64,000 nt of DNA from contig ONIN01000003.1 in the NCBI GenBank assembly GCA_900317905.1, positions 62,001 to 126,000 on the forward strand. The letters are read 5' to 3'. Of this stretch, positions 41,801-48,022 are shown one piece after another. This DNA comes from an uncultured Eubacteriales bacterium. Lineage in GTDB: Bacteria > Bacillota > Clostridia > Oscillospirales > Oscillospiraceae. The first letter of the stretch is position 1; each line of letters begins with the position of its first letter. The notes under the pieces were generated by a model. The model was given only the letters and a program-made list of their open reading frames with translations, searched no databases and had not been told where the DNA came from. Made by a program: the position numbers and the translations under genes.

Positions 41801-43671
41801 CCGGGCAGGGTCACAGATTTCAGATGCACATTGCCCGCAAAGGCCCAGTTGCCGATTTCCTCCACGCCCTCGGGCAGCGTGAGCGCGGTGAGGCCCGTCC
41901 AGTCAAAGGCGCCCTCATCGATGAGCCGCGGCGCCCCCGCGAAATCAATAGTTTCCAGATTCTGCCACCCGTTGAAAGCACCTTTTCCGATTCGCTCCAC
42001 GGAGGCGGGGATGGTGATGGAGGTATTCTCCGGGGTGAGCTTGTGGAAGGCGTAGTCACCGATCTCGGTGATGCCCTCCTCCAGCACCACGCGTTTGATC
42101 TCCAGCCCATCCTGCTCGATCCAGTAGTCCCATTCATGGTCGGAATCCCAGTCATAGCCGTCGTAGATCGCGCCGGTGCCGGAGATGGTCAGCACGCCGT
42201 CCTGATCCAGGACGCAGACCAGGTCATCGCCGCACCAGGTGTCACGCACCACCTTTTCCCCAAAGGCGTCATCCTTGCCCAGGATGTGCAGCTTCACGCC
42301 GCTTTCCAGCACGGAGGCAAGGGTCTCCTTCATCCAGTAATAGTTACCCAGCTGGATGTAAATATCTTTCAGCGCCGTCATGGTGCTCAGGAACGCGATG
42401 TCTTCAAAATATGCAGAATACTTGGAAGGGATCACGATCTCTTCCACGGCGGTGCATTCCCGGAATGCGTCCGCGCGAACGGAGACCCCGCGTGCGCCGA
42501 GATCGATGGAGGTCACGTTGAACAGGTAAGCAAACGCGTACTCCCCGATCTCGTAGACCCGATCCGGGATCACCAGCTTGCCGGTGATCCCCGTGCACAT
42601 GGCAAAGGCATGGACGCCGATCTGCTCGACCTTCTCGCCCAGCTTCAGCCCGGTCAGACCGGTGCATTCGCTGAAGGCAAAGTCGCAGATTCTCGTAACG
42701 GTGTCGGGGATCACCAGTGTGCCGGTCAGCTGATTTAAGCCCCGGAAAGCATAGTCACCGATCCGGGTGATGCCCTCCTGCAGGCGGAGGCTCGTGATCT
42801 TCTCCCGATCGGCAAACCAGGGCGCGGGCTCGGAATAGGAGTATCCGGTCATGGCGCCGGTGCCGGAGATGGTCAGCACGCCGCTGTCCGACAGCGACCA
42901 GGTGAGATTCGCGCCGCAGCTGCCCTCGATGGGATACGTGCCAGCCTCCGGCGTCGGCTCGGGCGTGGGCGTCGGCTCAGGGGCAGCAGTGGGCTCCGGT
43001 GTGGCCGTGGGTTCCGGCGTGGCCGTTGGCGCAGCGGTCTCGTGGGCGGCGGTCTCCGCATCCAGCTGCTGCCGATAGGCATCCCATGCCTCCAGCAGCT
43101 TGTCTGCATCCGTGAACTCCAGGACCTCTACCTGAGAAGCGTGTTCTTCCCCCAGATCCTGCACCAGCAGGCCAGACAGCAATGCTGCATTTCCTTCCAA
43201 AACAAACAGCTTCTCCAGCTGGCCGCAGCCCTCGAATGCCGTGACACCAAAGTTAACCGTGTTGGCGAGAAAAGCCGCTGCGCGCAGATTGACACAGCGC
43301 TGAAACGCCGCGTTCCCGAAGCTGTAAGCCAGCTCCGGAAACTGAACGGTGGTGAGGAACGCGGTATCCGCAAAGGCGCTGTCCGCGATGTCCAGGACCT
43401 CCATCCCGTTGATGGTATCCGGAATCACAAGATGGTTGGTATCCCATTCCGATTCCGGCTCCGGGGCGTTGTACCCGGTGAGAACCACGGTTTGCATCGA
43501 TGGGTCATAGCTGTGCTCGTTGGTGAGGGTGTAACGGAAATCCCCTTCGGTGAAGGTCTCCGCGTTCCCGCTGTTCTCGTCGGTCTGCACCGCCAGAGCC
43601 TGAGTGGGAAACAGGCTCAGCAGCATCACCAGCGTCAGCAAAAATGCAATGGGCCGAGTTGCGTGTTTCAT
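31249..43671 (-). CDS. Giant secreted multidomain surface protein (4140 residues)
   Basis: A Sec signal peptide (about 1-26, ending TQALA) starts the protein. LRR_5/BspA-type repeats occupy about 30-215. A Thr/Pro-Glu linker (about 217-247) is followed by a long second BspA region (to about 1390) built of IP.GVT.IG..AF units. Fn3-like and bacterial Ig-like domains run to about 2275, a PKD domain follows (QFDFGDGTTS and TYTITLTVTDDEGN), then a carboxypeptidase-regulatory-like domain. Residues about 2825-3275 are helix-rich and unrecognised. A GGGSVTGAG...GWYQDG repeat and seven Ig-like units end the protein. The start at 43671 follows AAAGGGGA, and the promoter excludes the longer frame. No LPXTG or SLH anchor is visible. 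Adhesion or host-glycan contact is likely by family but unproven. Confidence 0.93.
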   Translation of the reverse strand: MKHATRPIAFLLTLVMLLSLFPTQALAVQTDENSGNAETFTEGDFRYTLTNEHSYDPSMQTVVLTGYNAPEPESEWDTNHLVIPDTINGMEVLDIADSAFADTAFLTTVQFPELAYSFGNAAFQRCVNLRAAAFLANTVNFGVTAFEGCGQLEKLFVLEGNAALLSGLLVQDLGEEHASQVEVLEFTDADKLLEAWDAYRQQLDAETAAHETAAPTATPEPTATPEPTAAPEPTPTPEPTPEAGTYPIEGSCGANLTWSLSDSGVLTISGTGAMTGYSYSEPAPWFADREKITSLRLQEGITRIGDYAFRGLNQLTGTLVIPDTVTRICDFAFSECTGLTGLKLGEKVEQIGVHAFAMCTGITGKLVIPDRVYEIGEYAFAYLFNVTSIDLGARGVSVRADAFRECTAVEEIVIPSKYSAYFEDIAFLSTMTALKDIYIQLGNYYWMKETLASVLESGVKLHILGKDDAFGEKVVRDTWCGDDLVCVLDQDGVLTISGTGAIYDGYDWDSDHEWDYWIEQDGLEIKRVVLEEGITEIGDYAFHKLTPENTSITIPASVERIGKGAFNGWQNLETIDFAGAPRLIDEGAFDWTGLTALTLPEGVEEIGNWAFAGNVHLKSVTLPGSLRRMGDYEFGNCTALEEIRFSEGLEEIGEYAFEQCENLNCELVLPSTLKRIGAHAFEECHGLTGSITIPGTVEHIEEGVFLGCENLTGLSLGRGIKSIGENAFSRCWQMSGSLTIPDTVVHIGAHAFEDCGFTGNLWIPDSVTDIGEFAFAYCWRMDGTLKLPAGLTEIPNGAFEYLESIQGTLTLPAGLTRIGDTAFSGCRNLTGTLVIPNGVTSIGKYAFENCENLTGLQLSESLTEIGAWAFGSCSNVQGAIVIPDSVQTVGAAAFKDLTQVTSITVGASVTSFTSDGYKNDEYSAFGGCSAVTEMIFRPAAVPAFDLNLFADMTGLKRVYVPAGSLDAYTAAFSGKLPAGAHILVMDSGEFIINDGILTEYLGDGGHVVIPQGVTEIAANVFSGNTAITGVTFPEGLVTIRESAFSNCTNLTGEAVFPDSLTTIESRAFEYTDLRAVVFGTGIQEIGKKGGFLLSNSPFYHCGMLESFTFTGATPPNISTGLMGGFSLSAFALTMNGLSSVEKVYVPVDAFGAYAGKVQSSLAVKLRLLPADSQEEFVIRDGALVVYYGAGGDVEIPASVQTIGTSAFQNCATMRSVTIPEGVTAIESYAFRSCTGLASTLTIPDSIRTVGAYAFSGCSNLTGLQLGSGVTEIGNYAFNGCSKVTGTLSLPDSLETIGNNAFSSMTGLTAVEFGSGLRSLAASATSDSNTPFNSCTGIKVLSFTGQTVPEFGANPFAPMKGLEVILVPPAAYDAYVAAFGPLVAEGVQILTDLSDFPIQALTATTVSSRHVTLTWDPHVSSAVTAYTVQRDGETLAVTADCTFTDETVQPGTAYTYTVFGTGESGSTASAQRKVTTLQPAVTAITSENSRGKLVPGHSTLFIKAPAGVNMDGDAVRVEVFYGETLLGEAAPDPENSSDTVRAFRFEWDIAEIADGSYPITVRLTDADGAQGERTQTFLVSHSVPAQIVNPTAIGDITAISLSWSMSSEVDTAIYRIYRRAASEDDFTLLTQINKRTTLSYTDTTAAEDEVYYYYIVGVDEFGQEGEPSITVGATRLPDVEAPVVTKLTPATNSFLSGTVTVRLTAQDNVAVTRAALYYAPENDETWTQLTELTAGSGGTWSASVNTKSLPEGIIHVRGVAWDASGNESDGLTYVYYVDNTGPEQVQGLSWQSTSVTVTLSWEDVSDNDIQSFRVERKNASGTYTNVQEVTKTRGANLYNLTPDTEYTYRVVGYDQHGNRGTPSEDVVVRTQPDTTAPVITQLRPLPGYYAASIPLTMTATDEYSIQAITVQTSPDGETWTDVYTQTWSAVATSRTMSYTLQLADYDEGFLFVRGIARDPAGNESDSGSNAPAVQYVVDRTAPAAPAGVTATGYNGYVEIRWESGSEEDLSRYYVYRAEHGSEDFRQIAGSLTTINYLDRTAQSGVTYDYRVAVTDRAGNYSEPSAIVTASVIPDSINPEIKAVLPAQGSTLGSGYRTVNVQATDNQLLQSILLETSADGEKYQTLSSVTGINAASKTVTANIPMSGKQTGDTIYLRASAVDAAGNRSDYAETTYVVDVTAPAVSHAAAQYDAGQITIQWSGNQEPDLSGYRVLRKTGESGSYSLISQRKAVSGQSQYTCTDANLSQERTTYYYKIEAMDSCGNVSTLELQSVTVPDRSAPVPVIACEATLEADVEYYIDASSSHDNSAIIAYQFDFGDGTTSTERRPVHVYQDVGTYTITLTVTDDEGNRGTATKTVTVKDRTLIGSASIRIVDEDGKAVPNAPVYFDLGEEEQVIRTTDSRGTVVFSAEVGRHTVGCVIPDNQWLPAKKDIIVKAGEETAVTMTLVHHVMIEGHFEITPMSFEEIRAAGIDVSKPENQYFVQVNVTLTYGEQKKVETSFHYNELTGETIYKPVIVDYDIPHYGKASTEIIPVVLAPKSLGYEFSKDVSVAYLEIPVGVSTLKEFYNVRLHIINNASSQFSMLNNEIQLNIPNGLSLVDTYATESSAQVSRAEIRGQTTETITWILRGDAVGSYYLSADYSGLLSEFNETIYTSFVATEPIEVYGLSNLTLRLDIPEELDHGTFYYNASLINNGFKDVYLPSIETGDYLLETELFDIAGANISDMYGYGAEDVDKFALSTRLDGQLSVLKSGERLTRHYMCVDQTVYTEQEQKLGEYAASMSNTYGLEVEIVKHPVSWFLESLSSNISPKEKTALTFTENQDAYDYLTDNENFIYWNLYESTGDVAGKLTTNQQETLWNLLAFAAGDGDFKSLFGADDYDMIKAIILDELDLSASQDDYSGYYSAINWVNKVCDWLKGGGLGNWDKLITRKIREKAKDATKEQVDALVEGYLGALPEAFELIGTNYKWDFYQIAFNKSYDKLEGFIINKLMQVMNNKGLGDLVPLADIDFVSTLNELFTSEDFAEVWKNIGFATDVAKKIVKGFEGASADVNLYIAAQSVISSCNLYLDALEENVPDNGDGKKVRKCVEDIKKIIDGMDPMEIFFDAAERIIEPELWNALDAGYKAIVKKSGLTANKLVIVLKCACKLTRYLGDNIFHVSERHDIADRIRFVSLISDGLRASLEKRHNAYTTDISTSEAAQHMELIGFLADSRALGESLTAQFGVSYEVMPVIFDSFQLFKLVKGMTGTEETTSWYEWRDAMEDRISLTRAQLLKNPVSTIDYALAAPVVTFDYAAGQTAQSFDENYRYSLDGGPWITCTGEPIAVTPQHYTQRLVVSTNQLDEMGTSLATSILIYGIRTLSGIRVLETESGYRVVGLDPAKHYSVTFSAEPGRYYYEDPLALQIPAGSYSYDYATGETVTEVVIRTDADANAYASNLYLAPIYPMHSLTAEISGGGSVTGAGRYEHGAEAALVATPAEEYAFEGWYQDGVCIGTDDVLTLQMRADQQVTAKFYEIIPEPRILTKPKSYTGRAGDVAVFSVEASGKGLTYRWQTQPAAGGDWTDLDGESGVLSVPVQDAVSGQRYRCVVTDKIGQTVVSEPAVIHVSHLAITAQPKDAVRLLNATASFTVTAVGEGLTYQWQISSDGGETWTDSSVKKAVYNARLTAAANGRMVRCVVTDQYGVSETSASAVMRLSDLRITAQPQDSVGMPNAVASFTVAAEGEGLTYQWQISKNGGETWTNSSVKKAVYNATLTAANSGRMVRCVVTDRYGNAVTSDTAVMRLSNLAITTQPQSYVGKVNTSASFTVAAEGEGLTYQWQISNDNGETWTNSSVKKAVYKTTLTAASNGRMVRCTVTDRYGNAVVSQTATMQIQRIVITTQPSDYTGKLNSVASFLIRAEGDGLSYQWQYSRDGGETWTNSSVRKAVYNATLTTASNGRMVRCVVTDPYGDTAVSDAAVMRLLPLTITAQPRDCEGAVNSVASFSVTAEGADLTYQWQYSNDGGETWTNSSVKKAVYKTTLTAANDGRMVRCVVTESGGYSVISDTAVMRLAALAITAQPQDYVGKLNAVAAFSVTAVGVGLTYQWQISSDGGETWTDSSVKKPAYKSVLTAASDGRMVRCIVTDQNGSSVISDAAVMKLG

Positions 43672-43711
43672 GACTGGAGTCCCCTTTAATTTAATAATCA
43701 AAGATGGTTTT

Positions 43712-43740
43712 ATTATATCAATTCCTGTATGATACTGCAA
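43712..43740 (-). promoter_or_regulatory. Promoter of the giant surface-protein gene
   Basis: Minus-strand TTGCAG (43735-43740), a 17-nt spacer and TATAAT (43712-43717) lie upstream of an AAAGGGGA ribosome site and ATG 43671. Confidence 0.88.
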
Positions 43741-43794
43741 GCGATTTCAGCTGTACCCGGATGCCAATTCGGACACTGGAAATACAAAAAAGCA

Positions 43795-43840
43795 GGGCAA
43801 AACAAAAATCGCCTGTCTTTCCGAAGAAAAACAGACGATT
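43795..43840 (-). terminator. Terminator of the cobalamin operon
   Basis: A 10-bp stem (43807-43816 and 43831-43840, one G-U pair on the minus-strand RNA) is followed by TTTTTGTTTTG, 39 nt after the last gene of the operon. Its core shares 26 nt with the terminator at 63770-63811. Confidence 0.85.
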
Positions 43841-43879
43841 GAAACAGCTGGAATGTAAGCCTGTATGAGGGACAATGCA

Positions 43880-44995
43880 TCATTCGATCCCCCATTCATC
43901 CAGAGGCGCGAGCAGGTTTTGTGCCTGCGCGTAGTCACGGAGAGCCTCGTTGGCACGGTTCATGGAGCCGAAGGATTCCAGCGGGCAGAGCACATACCGG
44001 CACTGCAGCATCCGCTGCTTCGCCTCTTCAACCCGTTCCGGGCTGACGGGCTCGAAGGCCGCTTCCAGAATGACATGGGAAGCCAGTGCCTGAGCCACGG
44101 GCGTATCCAGGTCGTTCTCGTGCAGAACGCCTGCGGCAAAGGGGATGCCCATTCGATGGAGCCTCCGATAGATCGGGATGCCGGCCCCGCCGCCGCCGAT
44201 GACGAATACCTGCGGCGGGTCAGACAAACCCTCCGGCTCGACGCTGCCGAAGATCGGCTCGTAGCGCCCGCGCTCCACCCCGTAGAGCGCGCCGATATAA
44301 TCGCCGGTGAAGATCTCCTCCGGCGTGCCGATGCGGTCGGCGCGGCCGTCACGGATGCAGACGATCTCGTCGGAGAACTTCTGGGCGAGATCCAGCTCAT
44401 GGAGGCTCATGATGACGGCGATGTGCTTTTCCCGCGCGAGCATGCGCAGCAGGTGCAGAAATTCCAGCTTGTTGCGAATATCCAGAAACGAGGTCGGCTC
44501 ATCCAGCACCAGGAGCTTCGGCTCCTGACACAGAGCCCGCGCCAGCATCACACGCTGGCGCTGCCCGTCGCTGATGCGCTCGAAGTCCTGCTCCGCGATC
44601 TCCTCCAGACCCACCAGCTCCATTGTCTCCTGCACCACCGCGCGGTCATGGGCAGACAGCGTCCCCAGTCTGCCGGTGTGGGGATAACGTCCGGCGGCGA
44701 CCACGTCAAAGCAGCGCATGAGCTCCGGGCGCGGCCGCTCGGTCAGCACCGCGGCGCTCTCTCTGGCAAGCTCCGTCTGGCTGAGGCTTTTCAGCTCTCT
44801 GCCGGAGAGCCAAACTGCGCCGCCCAAAGGCTCGAGCTGGCGGATCAGCGTTTTGAGAATGGTGGACTTCCCCGCTCCATTGGGGCCGATCAGCGTCAGG
44901 AGCTTCCCGGCCTCGGCCCGGAGCGTCAGTGCCGCAACAACGGCTTTTTCGCCATAGCCGACGGTGAGGCTGTCCGTGCGCAGAATGTCACTCAT
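43880..44995 (-). CDS. Corrinoid/siderophore-type ABC ATPase with extra C-terminal domain
   Basis: Residues 1 to about 250 are a FecE/BtuD-type ATPase for an importer: Walker A GPNGAGKST (about 37-45), signature SDGQRQRVMLARAL, Walker B LLVLDEPTSFLD and the switch histidine in MSLHELDL. Typical BtuD/FecE proteins end near 255 residues. Here about 115 more follow, beginning QVFVIGGGGAGIPIYRRL, with a Rossmann-like glycine motif and HENDLDTPVAQAL. I recall similar tails on some archaeal and Firmicute corrinoid-type ATPases, but their function is unknown to me. Its start overlaps the permease stop (ATGA). Placement at the end of a riboswitch-led B12 operon suggests corrinoid or tetrapyrrole import. 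Confidence 0.9.
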   Translation of the reverse strand: MSDILRTDSLTVGYGEKAVVAALTLRAEAGKLLTLIGPNGAGKSTILKTLIRQLEPLGGAVWLSGRELKSLSQTELARESAAVLTERPRPELMRCFDVVAAGRYPHTGRLGTLSAHDRAVVQETMELVGLEEIAEQDFERISDGQRQRVMLARALCQEPKLLVLDEPTSFLDIRNKLEFLHLLRMLAREKHIAVIMSLHELDLAQKFSDEIVCIRDGRADRIGTPEEIFTGDYIGALYGVERGRYEPIFGSVEPEGLSDPPQVFVIGGGGAGIPIYRRLHRMGIPFAAGVLHENDLDTPVAQALASHVILEAAFEPVSPERVEEAKQRMLQCRYVLCPLESFGSMNRANEALRDYAQAQNLLAPLDEWGIE

Positions 44996-46008
44996 GCCAT
45001 TTCACCCCGCTTTCTGGTCAGCAGCATCCAGATCACGACGGGCGCGCCGAACACCGCTGTCACCGAGCTGATGCTCAGCTCCGTCGGCGCAAAGAGCGTC
45101 CGCGCGATGAGATCGCAGAACAGGCAGAACACACTCCCGCCGAGAAAGCAGGCCGGCACCATCACCAGGGGCTTTGCCGTGGCAAACAGCCTTTTTACCA
45201 GATGCGGCACCGCGATGCCGACGAATGAGATGGGCCCCGCAAAAGCCGTGACGCAGGCGGCGAGGATGCTGGAAAGCAGGATCAGCGCCGTGCGAAACCG
45301 CGGCACGTTCACGCCCATGCTCCGGGCGTAGTTTTCGCCCAGCTGATAGGCCCCCATGGGCTTGGAGAGCAGCACCGCGCAGATGGTCGCCGGAATCACC
45401 GCCGCGGCGGAGGCGGCCACGTCGCCCCAGGCCACGCCCGAGAAGCTGCCCATGGACCAGTTGTGGAGGTTCACGATGTTCGAATCATCCGCGAAGGTGA
45501 TCACAAACTCCGTCACCGCCGAGCAGATGTAGCCGATCATGACGCCGCAGACGATGAGCATGCCCATGCCGCGCAGCCGCCGCGAGGCCAGCAGAATGAA
45601 GCCCATGGAAACCATGGAACCCACAAACGCCGCCAGAATCAGCGTGGCGGAATGGATCGCGGTGCCCCGGCTGAGACAGAAGATCATCGCGAGGGCCACC
45701 GTAAGCTTCGCGCCCGAGGAGACGCCCAGCACATAGGGCCCGGCGATGGGGTTTAAGAAAAACGTCTGCAGCAGAAAGCCGGAGACCGCCAGCGCCCCGC
45801 CGAGGATCGCCGCAGAGAGCAGCCGCGGCATGCGGATGCTCCAGAGCACGCTGGCGCTCGTGTCCGCGCTGCGGGGAGAAAAGAGCGCGCGAAGCGCCTC
45901 ATCGAGCGGGATGCGCGTGCTGCCGGCGAGCAGATTGCAGACCAGCAGCAATGCGAGCAGCCCCAGCAGGAGCGCAAAGCCCGCGGGGATTCGTTTTTCT
46001 CGGTTCAT
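44992..46008 (-). CDS. FecCD-family ABC importer permease
   Basis: This 338-residue membrane protein of the BtuC/FecCD family would dimerise to form the import channel. About ten hydrophobic helices are visible. Family landmarks are the WSIRMPRLLSAAILGGALAVSGFLLQTFFLNPIAGPYVLGVSSGA region (starting near residue 55) and GPISFVGIAVPHLVKRLF in the coupling-helix area. GAGGAA precedes the ATG, overlapping the stop of the binding-protein gene. It partners with the ATPase and lipoprotein on either side. Confidence 0.93.
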   Translation of the reverse strand: MNREKRIPAGFALLLGLLALLLVCNLLAGSTRIPLDEALRALFSPRSADTSASVLWSIRMPRLLSAAILGGALAVSGFLLQTFFLNPIAGPYVLGVSSGAKLTVALAMIFCLSRGTAIHSATLILAAFVGSMVSMGFILLASRRLRGMGMLIVCGVMIGYICSAVTEFVITFADDSNIVNLHNWSMGSFSGVAWGDVAASAAAVIPATICAVLLSKPMGAYQLGENYARSMGVNVPRFRTALILLSSILAACVTAFAGPISFVGIAVPHLVKRLFATAKPLVMVPACFLGGSVFCLFCDLIARTLFAPTELSISSVTAVFGAPVVIWMLLTRKRGEMA

Positions 46009-46017
46009 ATCGTTTCC

Positions 46018-47121
46018 TCAGTTCAGCTTATGCAGAAATTGCAGGTTCTCCCCGTCTCCGGAGAGGATGCTGTGAAAGTCCGTGATCATCCCCGCGGCCG
46101 CGGAGGAGCGCTGGAACATACTCTGCTCCGTGCACCAGACATCTCCGGTCTGCACGGCCCGGAAGTCCGCCAGCAGCGGGCTCTGCGCGAGCAGAGCGTC
46201 CAGATCGGCAAGCTCTCCGGCTACGGTGCTGTTGTAGATCAGCACGTCCGCGTCCCTGGCCTGGGTGTAGAACGATTCCATCTGGATCGTGACGGTGGAG
46301 AGCGCGGTGTCGCTCTCCGGCAGATCGGTGATGGCGGTCTCCCCGCCGGCCAGCTCGATCATCCGGGTGACATAGTCGGCGCTGCGCCGCACCACCACCG
46401 CGCCGCTGGGCGTGATGTGGAAGAAGGCCACCGTCTTTCCGCTGGGCTCCGCCGTCTCCACCGCCTGCACTGCCGCGGTCTGGGCGTTAAAGAAGGCCTC
46501 CGCCTCGCCCAGATGCCCGGTGAGCAGGCCGTAGAGCTTGATCCACTCCACCCGCCCCAGCGGGTGCGGCTCATAGCTGGAATACTCCACCATAAGGGGG
46601 AAGCCCAGGGAGACCAGCTTTTCCTGCACGGCGGGGGTGTGGAAGATCATCGTGTTCTCCACAATGAGATCCGTGCCCTCCTCCAGCAGAAGCTCAAAGT
46701 CCGGCGCGCTGTATTTTCCGGCGTAACGGATGCTGCCGTCATCCAGCGCCGTGCGCATGGAGTCCAGCCGCCAGTCGGCGGACTTCGTGCTGGTGAAAGC
46801 CACGCGGTCCAGCGCGCCGATCTGGTCGAAGAGATCGGCAGCGGAAGAGCTGGCGAGATACACCCGCTCCACCGGATATCGGATCACCGGGAGCTCCGCG
46901 AAGGCCGCCGGCGCTTTTGCGTCCTGCTTTAAGAGCAGATACCGATCCGTACCGCCCAGGGTGAGCACGGCGGCGTCATCGGTATAGTAATCCACAGTGA
47001 AGTTCTCCGCGTAGGAGAGCGGCATGGATCCCGTCGGATCCGCCGCAGCGCCCGTCTCCTGCGCGCCACAGGCGCACAGGAGCAGGCACAGCAGAAGAAG
47101 AAGAGAGAGCGCCCGTCTCAC
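46018..47121 (-). CDS. ABC importer substrate-binding lipoprotein
   Basis: This 367-residue extracytoplasmic binding protein of the BtuF/FhuD/FepB fold starts with a lipoprotein signal whose lipobox is LCAC (Cys18). The VYLASSSAADLFDQIGALDRVAF region and the EEGTDLIVENTMIFHTPAV region match the first lobe of this fold. The second lobe includes TVTIQMESFYTQARDADVLIYNS. The start is a GTG at 47121 overlapping the previous stop (GTGA). The ligand may be a corrinoid, haem or a siderophore; the operon context favours a tetrapyrrole. Confidence 0.88.
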   Translation of the reverse strand: MRRALSLLLLLCLLLCACGAQETGAAADPTGSMPLSYAENFTVDYYTDDAAVLTLGGTDRYLLLKQDAKAPAAFAELPVIRYPVERVYLASSSAADLFDQIGALDRVAFTSTKSADWRLDSMRTALDDGSIRYAGKYSAPDFELLLEEGTDLIVENTMIFHTPAVQEKLVSLGFPLMVEYSSYEPHPLGRVEWIKLYGLLTGHLGEAEAFFNAQTAAVQAVETAEPSGKTVAFFHITPSGAVVVRRSADYVTRMIELAGGETAITDLPESDTALSTVTIQMESFYTQARDADVLIYNSTVAGELADLDALLAQSPLLADFRAVQTGDVWCTEQSMFQRSSAAAGMITDFHSILSGDGENLQFLHKLN

Positions 47122-47999
47122 GCCGCGGCCTCGATGCTGTCAGCGGAGAAGGTGAGCGTGTAGGCGATCTCGTGGGGCTCGCTCATGGCGACGGTGTCCG
47201 CAATGACGGCCATGGGGCGGTCAAAAACCGAGACCGGGATCTGGAACACGGAGTTGCCCTCGGTGTTCACCGGGAGGTATTGGGCGTCGCCGATCTTCAT
47301 GTAGTCATAGTGGGAGCTGCTCCACTGGATTTCGGCGGTGCAAAGGCCGTTTTCCACCGTGAGTTTGGCGGGAGAAGTGACGCTGGCCTTGCCGCTGCCA
47401 CCGGCGAGGGCGACGTCCACGGTGTATTCGCCGTCCGCGAGACCGAGGGACTCCGGCGTCACGATCACGCCGGGCCGAAAGGCCTCCAGTGGCAGAGAGT
47501 CCGCGCGAAAGCACAGCGTGCGGTCGTACCACAGTTCCTTGTTCTTGCTGAAGGCGGCGCAGCTCACGCCCGCGTCCAGCGCCTCCACCGGGATGGTGAA
47601 CACATGGAGCCCGTCGCCGTCGATCTCCGGCGCCACGTAGTCGGCGCTGTCGGCTTTGGCGGCTTCCTCCGCCGTGCCGGGATAGACATAGAGATAGCTC
47701 TCGCTGTCCATCTTGATGGAGGCCGTCATCTTCCCGTCCTCCACGGTGAGATCACAGGCGTCGATGCGGAACATGGAAGAGCTGCAGTCCACCGCGACGG
47801 GATAGGTGCCGTCCACCAGATCCGTCGCAGGCACCGGCACCATGCCGGGCTGCACCACGTCCTCCACCTCGGTCATCTGGGAGGCGTCCGCCACCGCCAG
47901 CTTTTCAGAGCCGGCGGGGGGTTCGGTATTCTGTCCGCAGGCTACCAGGATCCCCAGCAGCAGCGCGAGGCAGAGCAGCAGAGATAGTTTCTGTTTCAT
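47118..47999 (-). CDS. Lipoprotein with two NEAT-like domains
   Basis: The 293-residue protein has a lipobox LVAC (Cys21) and two similar beta-rich domains of about 100 residues (about 60-170 and 185-290). Each begins with DGTY or DGEY, continues with LTVEDGK or LTVENGL and a WSSSHYDYM-like segment, and ends with a VFTIPVEALD/VFQIPVSVFD strand and a TLCF/TLTF strand. This architecture resembles NEAT/iron-transport-associated haem-binding domains, but the canonical YXXXY haem motif is not clear. It lies between the lipoprotein CbiK and the binding protein and overlaps the latter's start. I infer it may bind a tetrapyrrole at the cell surface. Confidence 0.65.
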   Translation of the reverse strand: MKQKLSLLLCLALLLGILVACGQNTEPPAGSEKLAVADASQMTEVEDVVQPGMVPVPATDLVDGTYPVAVDCSSSMFRIDACDLTVEDGKMTASIKMDSESYLYVYPGTAEEAAKADSADYVAPEIDGDGLHVFTIPVEALDAGVSCAAFSKNKELWYDRTLCFRADSLPLEAFRPGVIVTPESLGLADGEYTVDVALAGGSGKASVTSPAKLTVENGLCTAEIQWSSSHYDYMKIGDAQYLPVNTEGNSVFQIPVSVFDRPMAVIADTVAMSEPHEIAYTLTFSADSIEAAA

Positions 48000-48022
48000 A
48001 GTTTTTTCCTTCTATATGTTTT

